Source: Wyeomyia smithii (lineage: Eukaryota; Arthropoda; Insecta; Diptera; Culicidae). Taken from it: a stretch of 64,000 bases of DNA. Position numbers and translations under genes: made by a program. Positions 1 through 13,744 of this stretch are shown piece after piece. Positions within the stretch are counted from its first letter, which is position 1. Each line of letters opens with the position of its first letter. Under the pieces are notes generated by a model, which made no database searches, had not been told where the DNA came from, and saw nothing but the letters and a program-made list of their open reading frames with translations. Location: assembly GCF_029784165.1 (NCBI RefSeq), contig NC_073695.1, forward strand, positions 235,339,844-235,403,843, in the 5' to 3' direction.

Positions 1-3000
1 TAGCGACAGAAAAAAACCTCTAACCGAATTGGCTGTGCTGTGAGCCCCCACCGTGAACGTCATGAATTTAAAAGTGCATCAAATACTGTACAGCTTCCCG
101 CATTCTGTCGCCATCCCGTTCCGGTTTTGCATGATGAAGATGCAATAGACGAGCTGGCAAAAAGAAAGCGAAAGAAAAAACTTCAGCAGAATAAAAAATG
201 AAGGTTTGTCTTCCTTAATGCATCTCATCTCACGCCTGTGCAACTGTTGCAACAGTCCGGGCTCGGCTGTGGGAAATGGACATTGCAGAAAAAAGCTAGA
301 TAGGGGAGTAATGCAAACCTAACCTAAACGAGATCCTGATAAAAGCTTCGATGCGGTCACCGAAAAAAAAGGAAAAAAAAAAATACTGCCATCATCTCAC
401 TGGCCGATGGGGACCGAGGCCGAACGGGCTTTCCATAAATATTTAAGCAGGTCAAAGCCACTTTCCATGTACCTCTCCCTCGGAGGGTTGGCCTCGTGGT
501 CCGGCGGTGGCGCTTCAAGAGAAAATTCATCAGTTTTCCAGCAGTCAGTGGTGTGATACGGGTGAAAATATGCATTTTATTTCTTGGTTTGGAAAGCTTT
601 GAATTTTCAAGTGTTTTCCTTTCGACTGCTGTGTATTTCTTTCTTGAGTGAGATGGATCCGCTTGTTTCAATACGGGTGTTTGTTTTTTGTTTTACGAGG
701 CAAAAGCGACTGGCACAAAGTAATTGCGCTGAATTTAAGTTGCTCTATCAGATTGTCAACTTGGGCAGATGTGTTTCACGTTAATCAGAGATAGTCTTGG
801 CGCACGAAAAGAGAGACGAACTGGGTGGGAAGATGTTATGTATCTTTCCCGGGAAAGACAACACAATATTGGCGTAGACCATGGCGAGGCATGCATTATT
901 CATTCTCGTAACAGAAATCTGCCAATGTTCGCACAGCAACAAACAATGAAAAGCATTACACAGAACGGAAACACTGATCCGATCTGAATATTCAGTAGTA
1001 TCAATAAAGCTTGGCTGAGGAAAATTCTTAAGACTTTCCTGCTTTTCTTTGTTGCGCAGCAACTTCGCAATTTTGTGATACGAAACAATCACATTTAAAT
1101 GTTTTCGCTTGGGCCGTTTGAGTTCACCAGAACTCAATCAAGTACACTGCATCAATTTCACGCGTTGGCCACACTGTCATTCACGTCAGTGGAATAATCT
1201 GTAAGTTATAACAGATAACAAGCCCTAACGAGTGTGGGTTAATTCGAAATCACTATCAAACACAGCCGTAATATGTTCTATAACCTCATAATTTCTGTGG
1301 CAATCACTGCGATGCGGTCAGTTTGAATTAGATGGCGCACCGGATCTAACTGGGATCAGTTACAATCATTCGCGAAAATTTAGTCACTGCTGATAATTAT
1401 TGCATTCGATGAAATAACCATTCTTGTTGAAGTACATTTGTTAGCTCCGATAATAGTTAGTTACTGTTCGCGTGCTAGAACATCAGGGTGAAATTTATTC
1501 ATTTTATACACCCTGTTTAGAGCTGTAGTGCGGCCATCAAATTGCAAATCACTCAATTAGATTTGATGGCATTATTGCGTAAATATTATAACGATAAACT
1601 GAATCCTGACCGATGGTAGTATCAAAAACTGTAATTTAACCTCCCTTACTGTTGTTGTTCGATAAACAGTACCACGTTATGTAGCTCTCTGGAAATTCAC
1701 CGAACCAGCCAATTCTGCAAAATTCAATGAAGCGGCTGCGGTTTCGCTAGAATCGGCAGTCTAGGCTTAGAAAAACGAAATTGCCGACTCATCACGGTTA
1801 GACGCATTGTGCAATTAAATTATAAAATTTTATATTCTGTGGTAATTCAGCACATTTTATCGAGCAAATTGTGTAGATGGAATTCAATTACGCCGGAATC
1901 CGAAGCGATTGTGAACGCTAGCGCACAATCAAAAGGTCCCTGGGAAATGAGACGTTCTCCCTCACCCCCCAATTCCTTCTTCGGTGGTTGCTACTGTGCT
2001 GCCGCTTCTGACATGAAAACAATTGCGGCAGAGATTTAATTTTAAGCCCTTCCATCACTCTTATTAATACTTTTGCCGCACTATCGCGGTTTCGGCTCCG
2101 TACCATAGAATAACTTAAGGATACATTCCGTTCAGTTTTCAGCTTACTATTAAATATATATGTTGTGATACAACTTTAATACTGTTCAACGTTTCGTCAC
2201 TGTTCGGTGACATCTGCAGGGGAAACATTAATTCTTTTAATTTCAAAAATATGTCTCAAAGTTTTCCACGAATCTCCTGTTCATCACTCGCTATCTGCAA
2301 AGACCCGCTGCTATAACACTTCAAACAAGATACAGTGAAATGCGATCAACAAAACAGCAAAAGCAATTCAATTTGGAAAATGAGTGCAGTAATCCGCCCT
2401 ACTGTAGCCACGAGTTCTTTTCTTCAAACTAAAGACGAGCTAAAAGAAATTTAAAAACGGAAAACAAAATGTCCCCTGCACTATCAACAGCATGGAAATG
2501 AATCGGTCTTATCTATCCAGCCAGCAGTGCCATTCACTCGCCGCGGATGCTTTGTTTATAATCGCGTAATCCGGCTAATCCTTTTGTTTAGCCTTTATTT
2601 CGTTCCACCGCACAAAGCAAAAATAGTAAAACAAAAACTCCCTTTTCGGTTTCATCCCCCCTCGAATCGAGCGCAAAAACTGTGAGAAACTATTCCACTC
2701 GCCCAATTCTCGTCATCTCCATTTTTCAATTTTTCATAACGTGCGCTCCGTGGCAGAGAAAAAAACAAAGTTGGAACAAAAAGCGAAGACTCAGAACAAT
2801 AAGTGGAAATCTAAACGCAAATGGACAGCCGGAAATATATAGATTCATGGAAACTAATTTTCCCGATCGACTTTGCTATCCATTCCTAGCCGAGAGATTC
2901 TGATAGCAGAACATGAAAAAAATGAACTCCATCTTCTCGACCTGCAACTTTACATCCCCTCCCAGTTCCGTACTCCCAACGTCGACGACGACGACGACGA

Positions 3001-4990
3001 CTACGGAACGATGTTTTCGTAACGAATCCTTGCCCCCTCCCCCGGCACACGCGGGGTTTGCTTTTGAAGCTGTCCGAAAAGCTCCGAGTTGAAAAGGATT
3101 TATGGATTATGGTTTTACGATTGTTTTCCAGCGGTGGCAACAGTGGTGGTATCTTCACCGACGAAGAACTGGCCGCTGCTGCTGCTGTTGCAGAGAAAAA
3201 AAAACGCAAACTTTCGCTGGTCTACGAATACTCTCATGACTGTGGCCAAGCTTCGGTGAAGCTTCAGCGAACTGACGGGCACGTGTGTGGAGAAGTGAAT
3301 CTAACTTTTTTTTTGAATAGTTGGAGCGTGAATGATAGTCCGCAATTTATAGTTGACTGCTGGATTGGTTGGAGGGAGAAACATTGAGATATGAAATACG
3401 GAAGAGACTACTAACCAGAGCAAAGTTGGTTGGTATAAATACTGACATCTGGATAGTCAGATAACCAGCAAAGTTTAACGTTCCACAGTTATCACTGTAA
3501 ACGCTAGAAATCAGAAAAGGCTTGGCGTCTCCACTGATTCACCGCGGTAGAGTACTGTACGACTCCTTTTTATCCTGTTCAACATTCCTACTTCAGCAAA
3601 TCTTCACTGAAACAAGGAAACTAATGGAAGCTGCCAGTCTTCTGACAGACAGACGTGTAATTATTATAATTAACCCTCTTCTATCGTTTCCGCACGCTTG
3701 TTTCACTGAACGCGGCGGCGGAAAACTCCTCCGGGCCCGGTTTCGGGGTTTCTTCACTATCCACTTGATAGCTTCATACATATGCACGTCTCCGTGCGCC
3801 TATTCAGAAATTCATTCAACTCACTCTTTTGACTCGGCAAAGTCAACAGTTCCCACTTCTGTCGTCGTCTCCCTCTGCCCTGGCACCTGCACCAGAGTGC
3901 AGTTTTCCCGTGCTTTTTATTACAGCATTCCGGTACAGCCCTGCGCCCAGCATTCGTTTCATCACCTCAGGCTCCACCAATGAGTAGAAAATGATGACTC
4001 TTTATGCTCCAACATGACTTCTTTCCCGGTGTTTTTTCATACTTTCCGTTTCTTTTTACTTCCATCTTCTCTCTCTCTCTCTCTCACCATCGCCTGCACA
4101 ACTTCTCGTTAGCCGCTCTTGTTGTCGTATGTGTCTATCGCAATTGAAAAGCATTGCTGCGACAAATAACGTCCTTTTGTCTGGCACCTTCTGTGAATGT
4201 TTACGCGCTCCGGCAGGTTGAACAAGCTGGCTTCAAGTCCTTTCAGCTTGGGACAATCATCTTTGTTTTGTACAATTTTTCCGCCACTAGTCATTTGTTC
4301 GAAACGGCAGTCGCGATGAGGGCGAGGACTTCTCCTCTTCAAGGTGCTGCCACCGAACGGGGCTCGGGTGACACAGCAAGGTATCATATTTATCTCGCTC
4401 GGCGGTGGCTGTTCGTTACAGATGAGTTTTAGTGTCCGACCGCGACACCCAATCCGAACTAAACGGGGGGAGCTGAAAGGAGTGAAACGCATTCCCACAC
4501 CACATCTTCCTGTCAACCCCCGGAGGCAGCCAGGACACTTGAGACGTATGGTAAACACTTCACTAAATCATAAAAATATGTGTATCCACCACCAGTAGCG
4601 GCTTGGTGGAATCTGAGAGCTTGATTTCCCAGACCCACCGCAGCAAGCACACACATGTCTCGGCTTGTGTTTTTTTTTTTTGCTTGCATGAGGGGTCAAC
4701 CTCGCGGGAGGACGATGATTAGGGAGAAGAGATACTGTTTGCTGCCAGTCAGCTCATTTTCCATCTTTACACACCCTCAGACGACACTCTATAGCAGCAC
4801 TTCCCGATTGGTTGGCGGCATTTCCGCACGCCGCCGCCACGGATGGGTTCAGGACTTTATTAGTAGCCAGGAGCATCCACCCACTCACACGGCCCCGGTG
4901 GAGCAGAGCAGGGGTGGACTGATGGGATTTTGGTAACTTTCCGCGCATTAATGTTGCGAAAAGATAGATTTTTTGTTCATTTATCTAACT
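1..4990. other. Unique non-coding stretch, no gene recognised
   Basis: The reading frames here are short, overlap on both strands and show no family I recognise. What can be seen is simple sequence: a CGA-type trinucleotide run at about 2981-3001, a CT run at about 4069-4085, and poly-T tracts. The block is less repetitive than what follows and reads like intron or intergenic DNA. The 153-aa frame at 3522-3983 and the 149-aa minus frame at 4109-4558 have no domain signature and I do not call them genes. Confidence 0.6.
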
Positions 4991-5090
4991 TTTCAGTCTT
5001 ACACTTTAATGAATGGTTGTCTCCAGTAAAGTTGCAGGTAATGTTCTCAAAAAATACTTTACCGAAGACACTTCTCCTTTCATTCTTATA

Positions 5091-5241
5091 CAGTCGAATC
5101 CCTTTATAGCGACATCGCAAGGGACTGTCGTTATAGCGAAATGTCGCAATAATACGAAGAATTCTTGTATATGTAGAACAAAAGGTACCGTTGAGAATGT
5201 CGTTATAGATTCAGCAATGTCGTTATAGAGAGATTCGACTG
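5091..5241. mobile_element. CAG-ended MITE with TA target duplication
   Basis: Terminal inverted repeats of about 25 bp match at 22 of 25 positions. The left end starts CAGTCGAATCCCTTTATAGC and the right end is the complement of CAGTCGAATCTCTCTATAAC. TA flanks both ends (5089-5090 and 5242-5243). The 151-bp unit has no coding capacity. Ends of CAG...CTG with TA duplication are the pattern of Tc1/mariner-pogo type elements; the exact family is inferred. It sits inside a copy of the surrounding dispersed repeat. Confidence 0.75.
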
Positions 5242-5425
5242 TACTATTGTCGCAATAAAGAACGACTAGTTTGTGTTTTGGTATGCCTTTATAGAGGAAG
5301 GTCGTAATAGCGAAATGTTGCAATGAAACGAAGAATTTCAGTATAAAACTGAGGGACCTTTTAGAATGTCACTATAGCGAGATTTGTCGTTATAAAAAGT
5401 GTCGTTTTAGAGGGATTTAACAGTA
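5242..5425. mobile_element. Degenerate second copy of the 5091 MITE
   Basis: This segment repeats the inner and right part of the preceding element: an ATAGCGAAATGT-type stretch, an ACGAAGAATT-type stretch, several GTCGTTATA phrases, and an end resembling GGGATTTAACAGTA at about 5413-5425. The copy is abutted in tandem with the 5091 element and has lost a clear left end. It may be an old tandem duplication or a second insertion at the same site. Confidence 0.55.
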
Positions 5426-6759
5426 ATATCTTTTTTTCATATCAGACTAGTCCTTAATATTTGCATTATTTGATATATAAAAAAGAGTATCATTCCAAAG
5501 GAAATAATGTTTAGCCATTTAGTTCGTTTTGTATATATATTTTTAAATCATCAAAACACACAACTTTGTAGAAGATACAAAATAGTTTGATTCTACAAAA
5601 ATTTTCAAAAAATCTTTCATTGTTCAGAGGAATTTACAACATAAAAACCTCAGAGAATTACAATAAATTTTAGTTTGGTACTCCATCGCTAGTGGCTCTG
5701 CAAAATTTGACTTTTCAGTATTACACTTTAGAGAAACGGTGTCTTCAGCAAAGTTGTAGATAATGTTGTCACAAAAAAACTTCGTCAAAGACACTTCTCT
5801 CCTTGTTCCTCTTGTTTTGGAGACGTTACGTTTTTATTAGACTACTCCCTAAAATTCTTTTTTTAATTGCTATAAAGTTTCTGTACTTAGAAGGCAACAG
5901 TATAAAACACAAAGAAAATAGCTTCTACACGGACCGAGTTTCCAAAAACATAAGCTCAAAATTGTGAACTGTTTTTATCTATTCTACAAATACTGGTTTT
6001 ATTGACATGCTATCTTCAGAAGAAATTCAGTATACAGTCTCAGAGAATGGCAGAAAGTGTTAGTTTCGAGCTCCGCGCTAGCAGCGCTGCAATGTCAAAC
6101 TTTGCAGTTTTTGCAGAAATAGTGTCTACAGCAATGTTGTAGATAATGTTGTTACAAACACCTTATTTGAGGAAACTTTCCTTCTAACTCATCTTGTTTT
6201 GGAGATATAACGTTTTATTTAGACTACTCCTTTAAATTCAATTCTTGTAATATCTTGAAAACTTTAGCATTTAGAACTCAACAATGTTCAGCATATTATT
6301 GTATAACATCCAAGCGCACAACTTTGTAGAAGACACAAAAAGGATAGCTTCTGCACAGATCGAGTTATTGCCCGAAATGTAAAAAAAATGTTTTCTTCAA
6401 TTGTATATCATGTAATAAAAATGCTGGAACAGACAAACGTTTCAGTCAATTTCGTAGAGTCATTTCATTTTTCATGTGCCTTCAACAAAGTTATGTTTTT
6501 CGGTGATGTACAATTAAATGCTGAATATTGTCGCCTCCTAAATGCTGTTTTTCAGATATTTGAAAAAAAAAATGAATATTAAAGAGTGGTCAAACATGAA
6601 TCGTCTTCTAAAAAGATTTAATGACAACATTATCTGCAACTTTGCCGAAGACACTTTTTCAAAAAAGTGCACGGTTTTTGCTCGGCGCGCCAGTGCAATG
6701 TCATTTTTTCCACAACAAGTTCTAACCAACAATTTACAGTTTTAACTCAAAGCCAAGTC

Positions 6760-9700
6760 CTATTACACGTTTAAGTTTCATTAGGAATTCAAGTTGTACT
6801 GTGAGTTTGGGCGTTAGCTCGAGTTAAAGTCTGATATCAAATTCGTTTGTTTACCTGTTCTAAATCAAATTCACTTTAAAAACTGAAGTCATAATTTATG
6901 TTCAAATATTAGTGCAAGTTTAATTCTGAGCTGAATTCAGGTTTCAATTCTTAATCATATTTTGTTCAAACTCAAAAAATTTGGGTTCAAACCAAGTCCG
7001 AATCTAAGTAAAAATTGAGTCGAAGTCCAATTTCAAGTTCAAATTTTAGTTCGATTTCCTCTCCAAACCTAAATTGAAGTCCGCGTCCAGGTCCGAGTTC
7101 AGGTCGAAATGCGAATCCAAGTTCAATTTCAAGTCAAAGTGCATGTCTTGATAGAAGTTCAAGCATAAGTCCAACATGAGTTCAAACTCAAGTGTGAATC
7201 CAACTACATGTTTAACTCCAAGTTCAAGTCCTAGTCCAAATCCAAGACAAGTTCAACTCTGAGTACAACTCAAGTCCAAGTCGAAGTCGAAATCCAAGTT
7301 CATGTTCAAGTCCATGTTCAAACCCAAGTTCAAGTTCAAGTCCGAGACCACATTCAAGTTCAAGGATAACTTTGACTTCAAGTTCAAATCCGATTCACGA
7401 TCCAATCGCAAATCATGTTAAACATCAAGTCCAAGTCCAAGCCCATGTCCAAGTCGAGGTCAAAGTCGAAGTCAAAGTCTAAGTCAAAGTTAAATCAAAG
7501 TCAAAGTCAAAGTTAAAGTCAAAGTCAAAGTTAAAGTTAGTAAAAGTCAAATTCAAATTCAAAGTCAAAGTTAAAGTTAAATTTAAAGTTAAAGTCAAAG
7601 TCAAAGTCAAAGTCAAAGTCAAAGTCAAAGTCAAAGTCAAAGTCAAAGTCAAAGTCAAAGTCCAAGTCCAAGTCCTAGTCCAAGTCCAAGTCCAAGTCCA
7701 AGACCAAGTCCAAGTCCAAGTCCAAGTCCAAGTCCAAGTCCAAGTAGAAGTCCAAGTTCAAGTCCAAGTCCAAGTCCAAGTCCAAGTCCAAGTCCAAGTC
7801 CAAGTCCAAGTCCAAGTCCAAGTCCAAGTCCAATTCAAAGTCAAAATCAAAGTCCAAGTCCAAGTCCAAGTTCAAGTGCATATCCAAGTTCAAGTTCATA
7901 TGCAAATTCAAGTTCATATGCAAGTTCAGGTCTAAGTCCATGTCCTAGATCAAGTTCAAATCCAAGTCCAAGTTCAAGTCCAAATAAAACTCCAACGACA
8001 TTCGAGTTTAAATCCAAGATCAAAAACGAGTTCAAGTCCAAATCCAAGTCAAAGTTCTAGTTCAAATTCAAAGTTTTGGTTCAAAATCAAATTTGAGTTC
8101 AGGCTCAAGTTCAAGTTCATTCCAAATCCTAGTTAAGGTTCAAATTAAAGCCCAAGTTTATGTCTGGTTCCAAGCTCAAGTTCGTGTCAAAGTTTTGGTT
8201 CAAGTTTATGTCCAATTTATGTCTATTTATATCCAGGTTTATGTCCAAGTTCAAGTCCATGCTCATATCCAAGTTTGGGTTCAAGTGCATGTTCAAGTTC
8301 AAGCCCAAGTCCAAATCTAAGTTCCAAGTTTAAGTCCAAGTCAAACTTTAACAGAATCCAAGCTCAAGAGAAAGTTCCAGTCCAAATCCGAATCTAAGTC
8401 CAAGTTCAAGTCCAAGTCCGGTTTTGAATCTAAGTCCAGGTCCAGGCCCAATTCTAAGTCAAAGTTGAGGTTCATTGTCAAGTTGCATATCCAAGTTCAG
8501 GTCCAATTCAATGCCCAAGTTCAAGTTCAAGTCCAAATACAAGTTTGAGTTCAAGTCCAAGTCAAACTCTAACAAAATTCGAGTTTAGATCCCAGCTAAA
8601 GAGAAAGTTCAAGTCCAAATCCAAATCCAAGTCCCAGTCAAGTTCAAGTTAAAGCTCAAGTTCAATTAAAAGTTTAAGTCCAAGTCCAATTCCGTGCCAA
8701 ATCCAGATCTAATTGAGGGTCCATGTTCAAGCCCAACTTCAAGTACAAGTCCAAATCCTAGTTAAGGTCCAAGTTCAAGTCCAAATCCAGGTCTGGTACT
8801 AAGCCAAAGTTCAAGTCCAAATTTATATCCAAGTTTAGGTCTAAGTTTATGTCCACGCCCAGGTTCATGTCCTAGTTCAAGTCCAAGTTCATATCCAAAT
8901 TCAAGTCCAAGTGCATGTCCAAATTCAAGTCCAAGTGCATGTCCAAATTCAAGCCCAAGTCCACATCCAAGTTCAAGTTTAAGTTCAAGTCGAATTCCAA
9001 CAAAATTCGAGTTTTAGTCTAAGCTCCAGAGAAAGTTCAAGTCCATATCCAAATCTAAGTCGACGTTTAGGTTAAATTCCAAGTTCCAGATCAAGTTCAA
9101 GTCCAGGTCTGAGTCCAATTTGGAGTCCAAATCCAGGCTTAGGTCCAAGTCGAAGGTCGATGTTCGAGCCCCATGTAAAGTCCAAATCAAGTCCATGTCC
9201 AAGTTCAGGTACAGGTTCGAGTCCAAATCCAAGTTTAGGTCAAAGTTGAAGTTCAAGAACAAGTTCATGGCCAAAATTAGGTCCTGAGACCAAGTTCAAG
9301 TTCAAGTTTAAGTAAAAGTCCAACAAAATTCCAAGTTCAAGTTCAAGTTTAAGAGAAAGTTCAAGTTCAAGTCAAAATTTTAATGATAGTTCAAGTTCAA
9401 GTTCAGTTTCAAGTCCAAGTCCAAGTTAATGTCCAAAATCAAGTCCAAGTTCTTATCAAAGTTCAAATTCAAGTTTAGTTTCTAGTCCAAGTTCAAGTTC
9501 AGGTTCAAATCTAACTCCAAGTTCAAGTCAAAGTCCAACGTAGTAGGTTCAAGTTCACTGTTCAAGCCAAAGTACAACAAAATTCAAGTTTATGTTCAAG
9601 TTCAAGAGAAATTTCATGTCCAACTTCAAGTTCAAGTCAATGTTCAAATCCTAGTTTAAGTCAAAATTCAGGTTCAAGTCCATGTCCAAGTTTAGGTCCA

Positions 9701-9965
9701 ACTTAAAATCCAAGTCTAAGTTAATGTTCAAAATCAAGTTCCAATTCAAGTTTCAATTCAAGTCCTAGTCAAAGTCCAGGTTTAAGACTAAGACCAAATC
9801 CAGGTCAAGGTTAAGATCTGAGTTCATCTTCAAGTCCAAATCTAGTTCTCGAAAATTATGTTCAATTTCAAGTTGAAGTAAAAATTTAAGTTCAAGTTGC
9901 CTAATGTAAATATTAACCGTCGGATTCAAATTCATCCTAATAATCATGTGCGGGTGCAAGTTCAA
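6760..9965. repeat. ~3 kb degenerate hexamer array (CAAGTC/CAAGTT)
   Basis: Nearly the whole interval is a 6-bp tandem repeat. Subdomains are visible: mainly AAAGTC at about 7440-7660, nearly pure CAAGTC at about 7660-7840, and degenerate CAAGTT/CAAGTC mixtures on either side. The long open frames here (alternating Leu-Asp on the minus strand, Gln-Val on the plus strand) follow from a repeat length divisible by three and are not genes. A longer marker phrase, AACAAAATTCGAG followed by AGAGAAAGTTCAAGTCC, recurs at about 7993, 8349, 8571, 8999, 9322 and 9576, which suggests higher-order duplication. Confidence 0.92.
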
Positions 9966-12960
9966 AGTTTATAATGAATCATTCCTCTTCGAAGCTTGTC
10001 TAGCACCTAAACAATCGCTCTTCTAGCACCTAAACAATCGCTTGCAATTCCAACGCGTGCTTTTTAGAAGTAAAAATAACAAGATACTCGTATAATTTTA
10101 AAGCCAGTAAGTGCAGCGATTTAATTTGTTTTGCGAATTCGTGAATGTTTTCTGTGTTTTCTACTAGCATGAACCGTACGGAGCTGTGTAAAAAAAAATC
10201 TCGTACCAAAGGAAAAATTCTGCATAGCAGAAGATATAGCGCAGTCAATATCATATGGAATGCTGCCGAAAATGTATGAGTGATAAATAAATTGAATTTG
10301 ACAGGATATTATTTTTGAATATTTTTTTTATAAATATAAAATTTTTTTCTACGTTTTTCATAGAACGAAAAGGGTGGGGGTTTGGCGGTTGCGGTTTTTT
10401 GACCAAATGTTGCGAGAGGAGGGGGGATGTGAAAGTCATGAAAAATGTTGCATCATTTGCATCATTTGCATGTTGCATCATTTGTGTATCGTATTTCATT
10501 TGAAAATTTTCTTCCAAAACAACCGTTCATGAAATGACTCTAGGACATATTTTAAATCTTTTATTCTTCAACATCTAAATCCACCGTTCAATTTTCACCA
10601 CCTTCACGTCCTGCTCCGGCCCATTACTGTCGGCACGAAAACTAATTCCCGGGTTCATCACACCGCATCGCACCACGTAGGTACTCTTCTTGAGCACCGT
10701 GAACGGACAAAGCTCCTTCGCTGGGCATCCTGCCTACATCCTGTCGCACAGTTAAAAGAAATAAGAGCCACCTCCCCCAAACCGCTCACTCTTACTGTTT
10801 CCATTCACCCGTTTATTTGTTCTCTGCGCTGCTCTGCTGTGTGCCTATCGGGGAAGGAAAGCAACGATTTGTTCCAGAAGACAGACACATTCAACACACG
10901 CGTCGCTCTCGGAGTCAATGATGGGATCGTGTTTCCTTTTTAATGAGCAAACTGATCACCCAACAACGTCGTCGTCGGTTTGGCTACTGCTTAGCTTCAT
11001 TCGTTGGTTGGCTGACAGGAGCCACATCTACTTATGCGTGTACTGTTTGTTGCTGAAGGAATAAACGAGCCACTAATGTGTGAGTGATTGGTAGGATAGG
11101 AGAAAAAGGTACTTGGAGGGTTCGCACCCTTCTTCCTGGCACAGTGGATAGCTTCCGATATGTTTTATAACTGTTGTAAAAAAGTGTTCCACTTCCTGGC
11201 CAATTAAAATTACAATTTGATTAGAATTACCACCAAACTGTTCAAAACATTATTTTACTGTGTATTTTTCGAACTTTTGCTTCCTAGAACCACGGGCATT
11301 TATCGCAGACACCGGGAGGAGCTTCTCAGTGCAACTCACTATCTACTACCTGTTTCATAATTCAAACTCCAACATTGGTTGCTGCTACCACTCTCTACCT
11401 CCTTCGGTTCTTTGATGTTGATGAAAATATGCATAATTTATGAGCCTTTTGATTGATCTTATTTCTCTTCGAAAGTGCTTTCCACGATATCACATGAAGC
11501 TCAGTGTTTCCGGCGCTCGAGAATGCACTCGACCAAATGAGAGAGCCCGCAAAAAAGACGCCTGCCACACTTAAACCTTTGCTTCCACACGTTCCGACCA
11601 AAGCATTCTCTGCAACCGGGGAGACTTCCGAAATCCAATTTCGGGAATAAATCACGGTGTTAACGTTTGCGTTTATTGTGTGAGAATGAATATTACAGTC
11701 AGAGACGGGCGGCAGCTGGTTCGCGCTCTTCGCGTCCTGATCCTGTCTGCCGCGTTCCCGCGTCCGAAGAAGGTGGTTAACTTTTTCTCCTCGCTAGCCA
11801 TTAAAGGATTCCGGTAGGTACTTCTCAATGTTGGAAACGTTCCTCGATGGCCTCTGGGTGGATGCTGAAAACAATTTCAAACTACACCACATCGTTACAG
11901 AACAATGCAAACAACAACCAACCGGCATAAGCCTCAGATATAAATTGAATTCGACATTATTGCTCTGGAACATTCTTCCACCCCAGATGGGTGAAGCACA
12001 GCTTCTGCTGTCTGCCAGTGTTCATCCCCGATGTGGAATGCGCTCTGTTTCCGGTAGTCTATGCGTTTGCTTCTAGATTGCTGCAAAACATTCAGAATAT
12101 TTGCTCGAGTGCTTCACAAGATCAATTTTCGAGTTGTGCTGCAAAGATAAATAAAATGCTTCGGAGAAGCTTGGACCTAACACCGGCAGTCTCATTCCAG
12201 TTTTCAGTAACGACTAAGACGAGGTACTGCACCACTCGATCGACAAGGGAATTAATTTAATAAAACGCACACACACACACATAAACATAAACACGCACGC
12301 ACAAAAGCACAAACACATTGGCTCATACGGTTACTTTCTCTCTCTGTCTTTTTCTAACAAAGTGACTAACCATGCCAATATTTCTATTGCCAAGGTGGGA
12401 GCTGGTTTTTTTTCTCGAGATAACGGTCGTTATCTGTCAATACAATTAAGCTGACCAATTAGTTAGGTTTCCTGTGAGATGATTCAAAACAAATCATCCT
12501 GCAGTTGGGTTAACAATAACAACGGGTTTGAAGTAAGTTTTTTTTTTGCACTGCTGAATGCTTCATGGAATTTATGTCTAATTGATACTACAACGTACCT
12601 ATGAAAACCTCTCACGTAATCGACGGTCGGAATTATATGGATTGCATTGATCATTTCAACATGTTCTGATGATTGTCTACCGTTTAATAGAGAGATTTTC
12701 ATATGTATACACTGTGCTATAAACCGAAGTATACAAACAGCTACTGACCTCATCATTGCAATCGAGTACGGAAATTCAAGTGCTCCCAGTTCAGCTGCTG
12801 CATGCTCCGAACCGTATCTATGCTGAAGTATTGGTTTTACTTGTTGTTACTCGGAACGCTATTGGACTGTTTGGTTCTGGTCTTTTTATTTGACTATCTT
12901 TTTATTTGACTATCTTTACAAAGAAGTTTGTTCTCTGAATCACTTGAATGATTGTCAAAA
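9966..12960. other. Mostly unique stretch, no gene recognised
   Basis: A 22-bp phrase (CTAGCACCTAAACAATCGCT) is directly duplicated at about 10,000-10,042. A short GCATCATTT run lies at about 10,450-10,490 and an AC microsatellite at 12,267-12,282. The short reading frames show no recognisable domain. From 10.55 to 12.3 kb the base composition is more balanced and less repetitive than the flanking arrays. Confidence 0.55.
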
Positions 12961-13072
12961 TGGACCTTTTTTTTGTGTTTTGGAGATCGAATGTTTTAAT
13001 TCTTCAATGTTCACCATAACTACCATGCGTCTCCATTAAAAAAGAAAAACTGCTAAAACTTATGCAAAAATA

Positions 13073-13320
13073 TCAAACGATAGGGTTTTCAGGGTCTTGA
13101 ACCTCACAAACGGCAAAGTACGATTTTTATCTTGATACTGCATTGCAATAGCTTTTTAAAATGTAGACACTTGATGTTTATGGTCGACATTAAAGATTTA
13201 AGAAGATCTTTCTATAAATAGAACAAATATTTGACAATTTATGTAAATTTTCTGATGAATTCAAACGATAGGATCTCTTGGGTCTCAAACCCTCCAAAAC
13301 GGCAAAAAACGGTTTGTATA
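13073..13320. repeat. Direct duplication, ~188-bp spacing
   Basis: A phrase beginning TCAAACGATAGG and continuing through a conserved ACGGCAAA stretch occurs at 13,073 and again at 13,261. Both copies diverge by scattered substitutions. No coding potential is evident. Confidence 0.55.
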
Positions 13321-13744
13321 ATAATGTTGCATAGTTATCGTTGTTTAAGGTACAGTTGGACATTATTCCTCGAAAGGCCCATTGAGTACTTTCAATTTGA
13401 TGCCAAAAGATTCAAAATCTGACAAACGGTTGAAAAGTTGCAAATTTTAAAATATTAAAAAATTTTGAATTTTTTTTTCTGGGCCACTCTATGACAGAAA
13501 GTGTTACCTTAAAGACCAAACAACGAAATACGGTTTTTTTTAAATGAAAAACAAAACTAGCGATTTTGAGTTTGATCTGAGCAAATAAAATTTCGTATTG
13601 GACTTTTTACATGGAATAGGAACTGTATGTTAGGGTAACAAACACTTCTTTTGGGAAAAAGTGACCATAAAATTAAAAAAAAAACTTTACAAAAAATTCA
13701 TCTGCCCGAGAAAACACCCCGTGTAAAATTTCAACTCAATCAAA

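Larger units (their letters stand above)
4995..6750. repeat. Tandem and inverted copies of a dispersed repeat
   Basis: A module containing a phrase like GTCTTCAGCAAAGTTGTAGA, followed by a conserved GAAGACACTTCTC-type stretch, recurs at about 5015-5085, 5735-5810 and 6120-6190. An inverted copy lies at about 6622-6655. Allowing for the 340-bp insertion at 5091-5425, the units are about 370-390 bp apart. The second and third copies continue into a shared TTGTTTTGGAGA stretch and then a GACTACTCC stretch. A related module is present near 18,790-18,850. No coding capacity is seen. Confidence 0.65.

Noticed and set aside
7675..8320. Leu-Asp and Gln-Val/Ser-rich open frames as repetitive proteins
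   Set aside because: They follow directly from a hexamer repeat whose length is a multiple of three; frames are open on both strands.
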